From Shewanella denitrificans OS217 (GTDB lineage Bacteria; Pseudomonadota; Gammaproteobacteria; Enterobacterales; Shewanellaceae), in the NCBI RefSeq assembly GCF_000013765.1, contig NC_007954.1, forward strand, positions 3,038,001 through 3,102,000: 64,000 nucleotides of DNA, given 5' to 3'. Numbering within the stretch: the stretch's first letter is position 1; every line of letters starts with the position of its first letter. A model generated the notes under the pieces. The model was not told the origin of the DNA and made no database searches. It worked only from the letters and a program-made list of their open reading frames with translations. Below are positions 52,224-61,951 of the stretch, in pieces. The position numbers and the translations under genes are program-made.

Positions 52224-53045
52224 TTAGCCGTAACGTCCAGTGATGTAATCTTCAGTTTTACGTTTTCTTGGAGTGGTAAAGATGGTGTTGGTATCGGCAT
52301 ACTCCACCAGCTCGCCCATGTACATAAAGGCAGTTTGATCAGATACCCTGGCTGCCTGTTGCATGTTGTGAGTCACAATCACCACAGTGTATTTGTCTTT
52401 AAGCTCAGTGATAAGCTCCTCGATGGTCAAGGTGGAGATAGGATCCAGCGCCGAGGTAGGTTCATCCAGTAACAAAACTTCAGGCTCAATAGCAATGGCC
52501 CGCGCTATCACTAGACGCTGCTGCTGACCGCCTGATAAACCAAAGGCGTTATCGTGCAGCCTGTCTTTCACTTCATCCCAAATAGCCGCGCCGCGAAGGG
52601 AGCGCTCTGCCGCTTCATCTAAATCTCTGCGGTTATTTAACCCTTGCAGACGTAAGCCATAAACCACATTTTCATAGATGGACTTAGGGAATGGATTTGG
52701 GCGCTGGAACACCATGCCCACGTTGCGACGCAAGGCGGCAACATCGACTTTTTTATCATAGATGTTTTGCCCATGGAGCAAAATTTCCCCCTTAATTTTA
52801 CAACTGTCCACCAAATCATTCATGCGATTGATACAGCGCAGCAAGGTGGATTTACCACAGCCGGACGGGCCAATAAAGGCGGTGACTTGTTTTTTAGGGA
52901 TCTTCATCGACACATTAAATAACGCCTGCTTGTCACCATAACTTAAGTCTAAGTTACGGATTTCAAGAGCGGTATCCTGCGCCGATAAATGTTCTAAATC
53001 TATAGGTTTTGCTTGCATAGCTCTTTGATCTATCGAAATCATCAT
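52224..53045 (-). CDS. pstB: Phosphate ABC transporter ATP-binding protein
   Basis: 273 residues. Walker A is GPSGCGKST, the signature LSGGQQQRL, Walker B VLLLDEPTSALD, and the switch histidine is in VTHNMQQA. It drives phosphate uptake through PstCA. Two adjacent ATG codons compete for the start; I keep 53045, which follows AAGGAC. It is 27 bases downstream of pstA. Confidence 0.96.
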   Translation of the reverse strand: MMISIDQRAMQAKPIDLEHLSAQDTALEIRNLDLSYGDKQALFNVSMKIPKKQVTAFIGPSGCGKSTLLRCINRMNDLVDSCKIKGEILLHGQNIYDKKVDVAALRRNVGMVFQRPNPFPKSIYENVVYGLRLQGLNNRRDLDEAAERSLRGAAIWDEVKDRLHDNAFGLSGGQQQRLVIARAIAIEPEVLLLDEPTSALDPISTLTIEELITELKDKYTVVIVTHNMQQAARVSDQTAFMYMGELVEYADTNTIFTTPRKRKTEDYITGRYG

Positions 53046-53072
53046 AAGTCCTTAACGTCAGGATATCGTTAA

Positions 53073-54731
53073 TTAATGTTCAAGCGAACGAAACTTTTCG
53101 CGTAAGTGATTACGCACACTAATGGCGGTTAAGTTGAGCGCAACTATCACTGACACTAGTAAGAATGAGGTGGCATACACTAAGGGGCGCGCCGCTTCTA
53201 CGTTAGGGCTTTGAAAGCCCACATCATAAATATGGAAACCTAAGTGCATAAATTTACGCTCCAAATGCACAAAGGGAAAATTCATATCCAGTGGCAGTGT
53301 TGGCGCAAGTTTAACCACACCCACGAGCATCAAGGGCGCCACTTCACCCGCCGCGCGGGCTACCGCTAAAATGAGTCCAGTCATGATGGCAGGGCTTGCC
53401 ATTGGAATAACAATCCGCCATAAGGTTTCAGCCTTGGTAGCGCCTAAGGCTAAGCTGCCTTGGCGCACAGCACTTGGTATACGGCTTAAGCCTTCCTCGG
53501 TTGAGACGATAACCACAGGTAAGGTCAAGATAGCCAAGGTCAGCGCCGACCAAATGACGCCAGGCGATCCAAAGGTAGGTGCTGGCAAGGCTTCAGGGTA
53601 AAACAGTTGATCAATGGAGCCCCCAAGCATATAAACAAAGAAGCCCAGACCAAATACCCCGTAGACGATGGAAGGCACACCGGCTAAGTTAATGACAGCG
53701 ATGCGGATCATCTTAGTAATAGGGCCTTTCTTAGCGTATTCGTGTAAATAAATCGCCGCTATCACCCCAAATGGGGTCACGATAACTGCCATCAGCATTA
53801 CCATGAACACAGTGCCAAAAATGGCTGGAAACACGCCGCCTTCGGTATTAGCTTCACGGGGGTCATCCACCACGAAACCACCGACACCTTTAAACCAATG
53901 CCCCAATTTATCCATCATTGTCATATCGTTGACATAAGTGACATCAAGCACAGTGTCTAAATTCAATATCACTTCTTCGCCGCGCATGTCTTTGATGACT
54001 ACGCTGTCCCTACTCGCATGGTCCCGTAAGGCGAATAAGCGTTTCTCTAGCACTTGATAGTCGGCATTAAGCTGAGTAATTTCAGCTTCTATGCTGGCCT
54101 TTTTCGCCTCAGTTAAGCTGCCTTCAAGTTCATATTTACGCTCTTTAAGGCGTAATCGTTCCATGCGGTAGTTAATGGAACCAATATCTGATTTTTGTAA
54201 CTCCAGTGCCTCTTCGGCAATGGCGACGCTGCGAGCAATATGCTCATTGAGTACAGCACCTAGCTCAGTTGGTGCAACAGCTAAACGCTCGCCCGCTTCT
54301 ATCACTGCCACAGGGTAGCCGTAGAAATTGCCGTTTTTGGTGCGCTCAAATTTAGCCAGTCCTACGGGGGTTTCACGGCTGATGATGTCTGTGGCTAAAA
54401 TCCAGCGAAAGTCTAAACCGACAAACTCACGGTTACCGGTTTTCACTAGGTAGCGAGTCACAAATTCACCGGGCGGGATTTGAAACTTATGCCCGGCGGA
54501 AATCAAGCGCTCTGATGGCACCTCTTCTCTGTCATAAATCTCACCAATCAAGGTGCCTTTTTGCCCTTGGCTGTCTTCGAGCTGCCATTGATACAGATCC
54601 GCTGGCCAAAAGTAGCTTAACCCACGCCATGCAATAAGCAGCAACAGCCCCAATACGGCAATCAAACTGATACTGACGGCGCCACCTGTCATCCAGATCC
54701 AGGGTGAACCTGATTTTACCCACTTACCCAT
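53073..54731 (-). CDS. pstA: Phosphate ABC transporter permease PstA, long form
   Basis: About 552 residues, nearly twice the E. coli length of about 300. The extra N-terminal part (about 1-270) holds one membrane helix, then a largely extracytoplasmic domain and a charged coiled coil (residues 165-240, RLKLKERKYELEGSLTEAKK). The permease core with five or six helices and the ABC contact loop (GEVAPLMLVG) follows. Such long PstA forms are known in Shewanella, Vibrio and Pseudomonas. I use ATG 54731 with AAGAGG upstream; three more codons begin at GTG. Confidence 0.93.
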   Translation of the reverse strand: MGKWVKSGSPWIWMTGGAVSISLIAVLGLLLLIAWRGLSYFWPADLYQWQLEDSQGQKGTLIGEIYDREEVPSERLISAGHKFQIPPGEFVTRYLVKTGNREFVGLDFRWILATDIISRETPVGLAKFERTKNGNFYGYPVAVIEAGERLAVAPTELGAVLNEHIARSVAIAEEALELQKSDIGSINYRMERLRLKERKYELEGSLTEAKKASIEAEITQLNADYQVLEKRLFALRDHASRDSVVIKDMRGEEVILNLDTVLDVTYVNDMTMMDKLGHWFKGVGGFVVDDPREANTEGGVFPAIFGTVFMVMLMAVIVTPFGVIAAIYLHEYAKKGPITKMIRIAVINLAGVPSIVYGVFGLGFFVYMLGGSIDQLFYPEALPAPTFGSPGVIWSALTLAILTLPVVIVSTEEGLSRIPSAVRQGSLALGATKAETLWRIVIPMASPAIMTGLILAVARAAGEVAPLMLVGVVKLAPTLPLDMNFPFVHLERKFMHLGFHIYDVGFQSPNVEAARPLVYATSFLLVSVIVALNLTAISVRNHLREKFRSLEH

Positions 54732-54815
54732 TACACGCACCTCTTAAGGAGATTGGCGAAATAAAATTATTATTCAATACATTACACATAGTATTCTCAA
54801 CTTTTATCGCCAGAG

Positions 54816-57071
54816 TTACAGCGAGCTATAACGCTCTCTCAATCGTTGACGGACAACTTCGGCTATGGTGTTAAAGAAGAAGGTGAAAATAAACAAAACA
54901 AAGGCCGCGAGGAACAAGACCCGATAATGGGAGCTGCCAATGGCCGACTCAGGCATTTCTACCGCGATATTAGCCGCTAAGGTACGCATGCCCTCGAACA
55001 CACTCCACTCTAAGATGGCCGTGTTACCGGTTGCCATCAGTACTATCATGGTCTCCCCCACTGCGCGGCCAAGGCCCATCATGATGGCAGAGAAAATACC
55101 TGGACTTGCTGTAAGTAGCACCACCCGAGTCAGCGTCTGCCAGTTAGTCGCACCTAAGGCTAAACTGCCGTTGGATAAGTGACGCGGCACAGAGAAAATG
55201 GCATCTTCGGCAATGGAGAATATGGTTGGAATCACCGCAAAACCCATGGCAATTCCCACCACTAAGGCGTTACGTTGATCGAAGGTGATCCCGAGCTCAT
55301 TGGTAATAAATTGACGGGTATCGCCGCCAAACAAGGCAAGCTCGACCGTGGGGCTGATAGCAAAGCAGAACCAACCCACAAAGATAATCACAGGAATAAG
55401 CATCAACTCTTGATAAACTTCGGGCAAACGCTGCTTCCAACGCCCCGGTAATAAGCTCCAAGAAAACGCACTGGCTAAAATAGCGCTGGGCAGCAGCACA
55501 AGCAGCATGAAAATCCCAGGGAGGTGATCCTCAATTAACGGCGCGAGCCATAATCCAGCCAAGAAACCTAAAATCACAGTCGGCAGCGCTTCCATAATTT
55601 CGATGGTGGGCTTCACTATGCTGCGCACCTTAGGAGACATAAAGTAAGCGGTATAAATAGCGCCTGCTACCGCAAGCGGCACAGCAAATAGCATGGCGTA
55701 GAACGCCGCCTTCATGGTGCCAAACGCCAGCGGCATCAAGCTCAATTTGGCTTCAAAATCATCAGAGCCAGACGTCGACTGCCACACGTATTTAGGCTCA
55801 GGGTAACCTTCGTACCACACCTTTTCCCACATGGCACTCCAGCTGACTTCTGGGTGACTATTATCAACCGCAAACAGGCTAAGTACTTGGTTAGTTTCGA
55901 TGATCAAGGCATTGGAACGGGGACTAAACGCCATATTGCTTGGTGATTGAAGCGCCATTTTCTGTTCAAATAATTTACGTTCACTGGTGGTATAGAGTAG
56001 AGATAACTCACCCTCTTTGCTCACCACAGCAAAGCTTTTGCGGTAAAACTCGGTGGCGATAGCTGACATGGGCGCAAGCTCATCGAATTGACGAATGCGT
56101 TGATATAAGCGGCCACTGTCACTATTGACCTGAAAGTATTGCGCCACGAGGCCAGAGTGATAGCTCACTAGAATGGAGCTCGCCCCCGCCAGTAACGACA
56201 CTTGGCTCACGGTATCTTGTCCGTTTCTCACGTCTATGACTTGAAGCAAGTCAATGGCATCGGCATCGCGGGTGTTGTAGACGAAAATTTTATCTGTGCC
56301 AGGCAAAATTAATTGGCTATGATCTGGGGTGACTAAGGCATGGGTTTTATTGGCGGGGGCATCAGCAATAATAGATTCTGTTGAGCTCCACTCAACTTCC
56401 TCTGTCATCATGTTCTCTTCGCCTTCTTGACGGTTAAAACGCCACTGGCCATCCTTGTCTTGATAAGCAAAACTCATGCGGCTATCGCTGTAATCAAATG
56501 CTAGGTTATACACGGCAGAATTCGTGGATAGATTAAGCGGCGTTTCACCATTGGGATAGCGCAATCTTGGGGTGATAAGCCTTTGATTGTCTGGGTAGGT
56601 CACAGCGAAATCGACATCGACGACCAACACCTTGCCCGAGCTAAGCCCTAAGGCAAACCTTTGCTCATTAGGTGAAGATTTGGCACTACTGGTGACAGTT
56701 TCGCCTTCACTGAGTAGAGGTATTTGTGAGCTTAGCAGTTGACCACTGGCCACAGAATAGAATTCAACTTGGCCATCCATTAGCACCCTGAAGGCAATTT
56801 CGTTTTGTTCATCTGTGCCTATCATCAGGCTAGGTGTCTGAGTGTCTATTAAACTAATCTTACTTAGAGGGCGAATATCTGCCCCATCAAAAATAGGTTT
56901 GATAACATAAAGTAAATAAAAGAAAATCAACAATAAGGCGACGAAGACTAAGGTGCCACCTATGGTGACACCCACTTGTGCAGCCTTATCTTTAAATGCC
57001 CTGCTTTTTGCCTTGCTGCCACCTAAAATCTTGCTGGCAGCAGAAGCCGGCTGACTTACCTGACTTTCCAT
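54816..57071 (-). CDS. pstC: Phosphate ABC transporter permease PstC, long form
   Basis: 751 residues, more than double the E. coli PstC. A membrane helix near 38-62 is followed by a periplasmic domain of about 370 residues that looks like a beta-propeller (repeated LL/V-DGQVEFY-type strands), then the permease core (about 460-745) with the contact loop GRAVGETMIVLMATG. The extra domain may bind PstS or sense phosphate. AGAGG precedes the ATG. It is the first gene of the operon. Confidence 0.94.
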   Translation of the reverse strand: MESQVSQPASAASKILGGSKAKSRAFKDKAAQVGVTIGGTLVFVALLLIFFYLLYVIKPIFDGADIRPLSKISLIDTQTPSLMIGTDEQNEIAFRVLMDGQVEFYSVASGQLLSSQIPLLSEGETVTSSAKSSPNEQRFALGLSSGKVLVVDVDFAVTYPDNQRLITPRLRYPNGETPLNLSTNSAVYNLAFDYSDSRMSFAYQDKDGQWRFNRQEGEENMMTEEVEWSSTESIIADAPANKTHALVTPDHSQLILPGTDKIFVYNTRDADAIDLLQVIDVRNGQDTVSQVSLLAGASSILVSYHSGLVAQYFQVNSDSGRLYQRIRQFDELAPMSAIATEFYRKSFAVVSKEGELSLLYTTSERKLFEQKMALQSPSNMAFSPRSNALIIETNQVLSLFAVDNSHPEVSWSAMWEKVWYEGYPEPKYVWQSTSGSDDFEAKLSLMPLAFGTMKAAFYAMLFAVPLAVAGAIYTAYFMSPKVRSIVKPTIEIMEALPTVILGFLAGLWLAPLIEDHLPGIFMLLVLLPSAILASAFSWSLLPGRWKQRLPEVYQELMLIPVIIFVGWFCFAISPTVELALFGGDTRQFITNELGITFDQRNALVVGIAMGFAVIPTIFSIAEDAIFSVPRHLSNGSLALGATNWQTLTRVVLLTASPGIFSAIMMGLGRAVGETMIVLMATGNTAILEWSVFEGMRTLAANIAVEMPESAIGSSHYRVLFLAAFVLFIFTFFFNTIAEVVRQRLRERYSSL

Positions 57072-57282
57072 TCAGAACCTCTATAATTTAATCGTTAACG
57101 AAATTTCGCTAGGATTGTGCATTTGGCTGTGTTACTACTTTGAATGTACGACCCTATAGTCCAGCGTCGGTCTTAATGGGTAACTTATTAATTAATGTCA
57201 TTAAATTAATAAGCTCATCGGGTGAAAACCCCATAAAGCACTTATAGTCATTCATCAATGGCGCAAATTATATTACGCAAAC

Positions 57283-57300
57283 ATGACAATAGTGTTACAG
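57283..57300 (-). promoter_or_regulatory. Pho-box-like element upstream of pstC
   Basis: On the minus strand CTGTAAC-ACTA-TTGTCAT: two 7-base repeats with four bases between, close to the PhoB consensus. It is 212 bases from the pstC start and 35 bases from the divergent ACT gene, so it could affect either. Confidence 0.6.
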
Positions 57301-57334
57301 CGACAAATTGCTGAGTTCAGAGGAGAAACAAATC

Positions 57335-57841
57335 ATGGTAAGGTACCTAATAACGCTACAAGCAACTGATAGGAAAGGATTAGTTGAGCAAATCGCTAAC
57401 ACAATCAGTCATCATGGTGGCAACTGGTTAGACTCTGAAATGCGTCATATCGAGGGGGTTTTTGCGGCAATATTACAACTAGAAATCGACGAGCAAAAAT
57501 GGGATGAGCTGTTAGAAGCCTTAGAATGCCTTGAAGGTTTGAGCCTGACGTTCGCTAAAACCAGCATTACCCCTAAGCCCATTAAGCGCCTGAGCTACAA
57601 TTTAGTGGCCTATGATAGACCTGGCCTCGTACTTGAAATATCGAACAAAATTAGTGCATTAGGCATCAATATTGAAGAGTTCAGCAGCCAGTTTGAAACG
57701 GCAAGCCACACGGGCGTTGCCCTGTTTCGAGCCACCTTCGGCTTAGGATTAACTGACCCATCCCAAGAAGCCTTGTTAACCGAATCTCTCTACGCCATGG
57801 GCGATGACGTGGTGCTGGATAAACTCAGTAAAAGTGCATGA
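57335..57841 (+). CDS. ACT-domain protein, GcvR-like
   Basis: 168 residues with two ACT domains (about 1-80 and 90-165). The opening VRYLITLQATDRKGLVEQIA and the second VAYDRPGLVLEISNKI are those of GcvR, which binds glycine and inhibits GcvA. The resemblance is to the family; orthology is not certain. ATG 57335 has AGAGGAG upstream. The gcvA gene is 25 kb away in the same window, so both parts of the glycine switch are present. It diverges from pstC. Confidence 0.8.
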   Translation: MVRYLITLQATDRKGLVEQIANTISHHGGNWLDSEMRHIEGVFAAILQLEIDEQKWDELLEALECLEGLSLTFAKTSITPKPIKRLSYNLVAYDRPGLVLEISNKISALGINIEEFSSQFETASHTGVALFRATFGLGLTDPSQEALLTESLYAMGDDVVLDKLSKSA

Positions 57842-57957
57842 TATTTAGGCAATAATGGGGTTTCAATTCCACTAAATGAGGCAAGGCGCCACACTGAGGT
57901 TAAACTCAGGTCTAGCCTCTGATAAACTCGGCTAAAATACTCAAATATTGGAATGTC

Positions 57958-58779
57958 ATGCTTGGAACGTTAAAAAAGCTTCGAAGCCGCCTTGATGAAG
58001 CGGATCTAGTGCAGTATAACCTGGTCGTCGGTGACCAAGAACTCCCGCTAAACCCCCTTATCGGTCAAACCCTTAGCTTAACTCACACAGGTAATATTTT
58101 TTGCTGTAATTGTGGCCGTAAAACTAAGAAAAGTTATTCTCAAGGCCATTGCTTTCCTTGCATGCAAAAACTTGCCAGCTGCGACATGTGCATCATGAAA
58201 CCTGAGACTTGTCATTTCGATCAAGGCACCTGCCGTGAACCGCAGTGGGCTCAGTCCCATTGTTTTGTGCCCCACTATGTCTATCTGTCTAATACCTCAG
58301 GCATTAAGGTGGGGATCACCCGCAACAATCAATTGCCCACCCGCTGGATTGACCAAGGTGCCACCCAAGGCCTAGCCATCTTTAAGGTCTCTACCCGTCA
58401 ACTCTCAGGCCTTATCGAAGTGGAATTAGCCAAGCTGGTTAAAGACAAAACCAATTGGCAGGCGATGCTCAAGAGCAATGCCGCTGATATTGACTTAAAT
58501 GCCAAAGCACAGGAGCTTATCCCGCATATAGAGCATAGGCTGAACGAGCTTGCCATGGAAAAAGGCGAGTACAAAATTGAGCGTTTAACTGAAACTATTC
58601 AGCAGATAAACTACCCTATGACCGCGTTTCCTAAGAAAATCAGCTCGCACAATTTCGATAAGGTTCCAGAGGTCACAGGGGTATTATTAGGCATTAAAGG
58701 GCAATACCTGATCTTTGATACTGGGGTGATTAACATCCGCAAGTTCAGCGCCTATGAAGTCACTGTCACGACTAACTAG
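57958..58779 (+). CDS. DUF2797 family zinc-finger-like protein
   Basis: 273 residues. A cluster of cysteines (FCCNCGRKTKKSYSQGHCFP, then CMQKLASCDMC and a further CHFDQGTC) suggests a zinc-binding region, followed by HYVYLSNTSGIKVGITR. This last stretch has the look of a GIY-YIG-type strand pair but not the full catalytic set. The family is of unknown function and common in gammaproteobacteria. It starts at ATG 57958. A DNA- or RNA-linked role is a guess. Confidence 0.8.
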   Translation: MLGTLKKLRSRLDEADLVQYNLVVGDQELPLNPLIGQTLSLTHTGNIFCCNCGRKTKKSYSQGHCFPCMQKLASCDMCIMKPETCHFDQGTCREPQWAQSHCFVPHYVYLSNTSGIKVGITRNNQLPTRWIDQGATQGLAIFKVSTRQLSGLIEVELAKLVKDKTNWQAMLKSNAADIDLNAKAQELIPHIEHRLNELAMEKGEYKIERLTETIQQINYPMTAFPKKISSHNFDKVPEVTGVLLGIKGQYLIFDTGVINIRKFSAYEVTVTTN

Positions 58780-58816
58780 GTCACTCCAATGCATAGTGAG
58801 TGTGAGTCTGTCCTAG

Positions 58817-60682
58817 CTAGGCCATACTCACACAATTTCTTCCGGCATTTTTCGCCTGATACAGGGCCAGATCGGCATTTTTGACTTGCTCATTAAACCC
58901 TTGTTGAGGTTTGGATAGCGCCACCCCTAAGCTGATAGAAAACTTAAGCTCAACACCCTTAAACTTAAATAGCTTTTCGTTGATGCTTACTCTGAGGCGC
59001 TCGGCAATTAACAAGGCTTCCTGCTGGTTGTTGTTGGGCAGCACTAATAAAAACTCTTCCCCGCCAATACGGCCTAAAATATCGTTTCGCTTAAGCCAGT
59101 GCTTAGCGCGCTGAGCCACGGCTCTTATGGCCATATCACCAATATCGTGGCCATAGGAATCATTGATATGCTTAAAATTGTCTATGTCTAACATCACCAC
59201 GGCCAAAGGTTGCTTGAGCTTATGGCAAGTCTCCAGAGCTTTAGCCCCTTCTTCCATGGTAAAGCTACGGCTGGCAATCCCGGTTAAAAAATCCGTTTGA
59301 GAGCGATGCTTAAAAAATCGTCTCGATTGGTATAAAAAACCTAAAAATCCCAATAAAATCGCCACCAGCAACACAAACAACCACAAGCTTAAACGGGTAA
59401 TTTCTTGTTCATCCTGCTGCGCCTTAAGTTCCAATTGTTTAATTTCTAATTGCTTCTCTAACAATCTATTTTCATGTTCCGCGACTTTTGAGTTGTGATC
59501 TAATGCTGAAAAAATCACCGCGTTATTAAGTAAATCAGCAAACTTCTCCCTTTCATAATTAATGGTTTTGAGCAAAATATTCACGCTCTCAATTGGCTTG
59601 TCCTGACCTAAAAGCCCCAGGGCTTGCATGCTCATGACCAAGTCTTGCTTGCTGCTTGACACACTGGCAGATTGATTGAATGCATTCGCCCATTTCACCG
59701 CCTGCTCTTTATCACCGCTTTGAATGTATGCTATGGATAAAAAAGCAAAGCTTGTGTGTACAAAAAATACTTCGTTAGTGGTCGCCTGTAAGGCTATCGC
59801 TTGCTCTAAATGTAAGATTGCCTGAGTAAAATCATAACTAAACAGGGATTTACGGCCGAAATTATAATGATAGAAAAATCTAAAATCTTTGAATTCTGGC
59901 TTGGCTGCGGTGAGTTTCTCCATTTCTTCTAAGTAGATGTCCGCTTGCTCCCATTGAAATAAATTGATTGTCTCGCCGATGATATTGTGCAGCATGTTAA
60001 AGATATCTTGAGTATCATCGATTTCCAGCCATAACTCATAGGCATGTTTGAAGAAAGCCAAGGCGTGTCGGTGTAATCCGTGATCCCTATAGAGGGCTGC
60101 TGCCGCGTTATAAATCATGGCTTGGCGATTATTAGAAAGCTGATGTAATTTGGCGATGTCTAATGCCTCATCCAGCAATTTAATACCTACATCAAATTTT
60201 TCTGCCGAATTAAAACAAAAGGCCGCGAGACTCAGCGCCTTAACGGTCAATTCTGGATCTTGTAATTGCCGCGCGTACCTAAGCCCTATCTGCCTATCTT
60301 GGCAATAGATATTAGCGTCATTGCTATTTAAGTAATTAATGTAGGAGCGTTCTAAGTAGCTATGAACCAACAATGGATTCAAAGGCATCTGTTCAAGTAT
60401 GGCTATGGCTTGGGTGTAGCTAATTATAGCGCCATCAAGCTGTTGTAACTCTTCTTGTACCCCTGCCAATAAATGTAAAAATTGTCCTTGCTCTAGCCCA
60501 GATAAGCCTTCAACTAGGGATGACTTGGCGCTCAGGTAGGTTAACTTATCTTCAGGGCTGGCTATTTCAGCAAGCGTCTGTTTGATTTGTTCAATCCTAG
60601 TTTGATTATTATCCTGAGCTAACGCCTTCCCTTCCCATAGAAAAACCAATACAAACAAGAGAGTTATAACACTAGGACTCAT
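58817..60682 (-). CDS. Exported TPR diguanylate cyclase
   Basis: About 621 residues. A signal sequence comes first (SPSVITLLFVLVFLWEGKAL), then TPR-type helices (about 30-390), a coiled coil (VAEHENRLLEKQLEIKQLEL), one membrane helix near 430-455, and a cytoplasmic GGDEF domain with DFLTGIASR, DIDNFKHINDSYGHD and GRIGGEEFLLVLP. It should make c-di-GMP in response to periplasmic events. The RxxD inhibitory site reads KRND, so feedback is probably weak. The ATG at 60682 has GGAG six bases upstream. The layout mirrors the TPR protein at 17878, but there the GGDEF is broken. Confidence 0.88.
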   Translation of the reverse strand: MSPSVITLLFVLVFLWEGKALAQDNNQTRIEQIKQTLAEIASPEDKLTYLSAKSSLVEGLSGLEQGQFLHLLAGVQEELQQLDGAIISYTQAIAILEQMPLNPLLVHSYLERSYINYLNSNDANIYCQDRQIGLRYARQLQDPELTVKALSLAAFCFNSAEKFDVGIKLLDEALDIAKLHQLSNNRQAMIYNAAAALYRDHGLHRHALAFFKHAYELWLEIDDTQDIFNMLHNIIGETINLFQWEQADIYLEEMEKLTAAKPEFKDFRFFYHYNFGRKSLFSYDFTQAILHLEQAIALQATTNEVFFVHTSFAFLSIAYIQSGDKEQAVKWANAFNQSASVSSSKQDLVMSMQALGLLGQDKPIESVNILLKTINYEREKFADLLNNAVIFSALDHNSKVAEHENRLLEKQLEIKQLELKAQQDEQEITRLSLWLFVLLVAILLGFLGFLYQSRRFFKHRSQTDFLTGIASRSFTMEEGAKALETCHKLKQPLAVVMLDIDNFKHINDSYGHDIGDMAIRAVAQRAKHWLKRNDILGRIGGEEFLLVLPNNNQQEALLIAERLRVSINEKLFKFKGVELKFSISLGVALSKPQQGFNEQVKNADLALYQAKNAGRNCVSMA

Positions 60683-60774
60683 ACTAAGCTCCAACTAGGG
60701 ATTAGGCCTGCAGCAACAGCTTACTAAGCTTAGTCTAAGTCTGCCCCATGGAAAGCCTTTCTCTCTATTGTCGA

Positions 60775-61719
60775 TTATTTTTTGTGCTCCCAAGGGGTAG
60801 TGGCGCTCATATCAGACAGATCATAAGGCGTCAGCTGATACACGTAATAGTTGAGCCAATTACTCACCAGCAGCGAACCGTGGCTGTGCCAACGGGCGAT
60901 AATGTCTTGTTCAGGGTCATCATCACGAAAATAATTGCAGGGCACACTTGGGTTTAAGCCTTCTTGACTATCACGGATAAACTCATCCCTTAAGGTGCCT
61001 TTTTGGTACTCGGGATGGCCTGTGACAAATAAATTGCGATTATCTTGGCTTAAAATAATATAGGCACCAGCCTCATTGGATTGTGCCAAGACTTCGAGCT
61101 CATCATGCTGTTTGATTTGTGCGAGCTCCATTTGGGCAAAACGTGAATGAGGCGCATAAAACTCGTCATCGAAACCACGCAGCAAGGGATGCAGTGCTTG
61201 GGTACGGCTGTGATTAAATACTCCTGAGCATTTTGTCGTTAATAGCTGACGCTGCAAACCATACAAATGATACAAGGCAGCATGGGCTGCCCAGCAAAGA
61301 AACAGCACTGAGGTGACATGAGTCTGAGACCAATCTATGATTTCCCGAATGTGATCCCAATAGCTCACCTGTTCAAATTCGATTTGCCCTAAAGGCGCGC
61401 CTGTGATGATAAGGCCATCGTAATTACGCTGGCGCACTTGTTCAAAATCACAATAGAAGTTATTCATGTGATCCATTGAGGTGTGTTTCGATGTCTTATC
61501 ATGAATGCGCAATAAGTCCACATTGACCTGCAAAGGGGTATTACCGAGTAAGCGCAGTAGCTGAGTTTCAGTCTCAATCTTGTTTGGCATCAAATTTAAA
61601 ATCAGCACTCGCATCGGTCGAATGTCCTGATTGGCGGCGCGGGTTTCTGACATCACAAAAATATTTTCTGATTCTAAAATGCCTGCTGCAGGTAAATCAT
61701 CAGGGATCCTTACGGGCAT
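60775..61719 (-). CDS. metA: Homoserine O-acyltransferase MetA (O-succinyltransferase)
   Basis: 314 residues from ATG 61719, which has GGAGG upstream; four more codons lie in the longer frame. The catalytic cysteine is in [16 protein letters not shown], the histidine in VTGHPEY and the glutamate follows. It activates homoserine at the start of methionine synthesis. Whether succinyl- or acetyl-CoA is used cannot be told from the sequence. A MetJ operator stands about 55 bases upstream. Confidence 0.94.
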
Positions 61720-61772
61720 ACTGGCCTCCAAATAAGATGGTCAAGATAAAGTCACACTAACATCATAACCAA

Positions 61773-61788
61773 GGACGTCTAGATGTCT
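61773..61788. promoter_or_regulatory. Met box (MetJ operator) upstream of metA
   Basis: GGACGTCT followed directly by AGATGTCT: two tandem 8-base repeats close to the MetJ consensus AGACGTCT, with one mismatch each. Repression by MetJ with S-adenosylmethionine is expected. Confidence 0.85.
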
Positions 61789-61851
61789 ACCTTCTTTTAA
61801 CTTTTAGCCATGAGAAATTTTCTTATTTACCTATTAACAAAACCTGTAAGC

Positions 61852-61875
61852 AAAAAAAGGAGCCTGTTGGCTCCT
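61852..61875 (-). terminator. Intrinsic terminator of ompW
   Basis: On the minus strand AGGAGCC, AACA loop, GGCTCCT and then seven T, about 75 bases beyond the ompW stop. Confidence 0.9.
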
Positions 61876-61951
61876 GCGTTGTTTTGACTTGTCACAGCTT
61901 AAGGCCTGCTTAGCCTTAGCGTAAATCATAGAGTTAATCTTAGGCTAGCCC

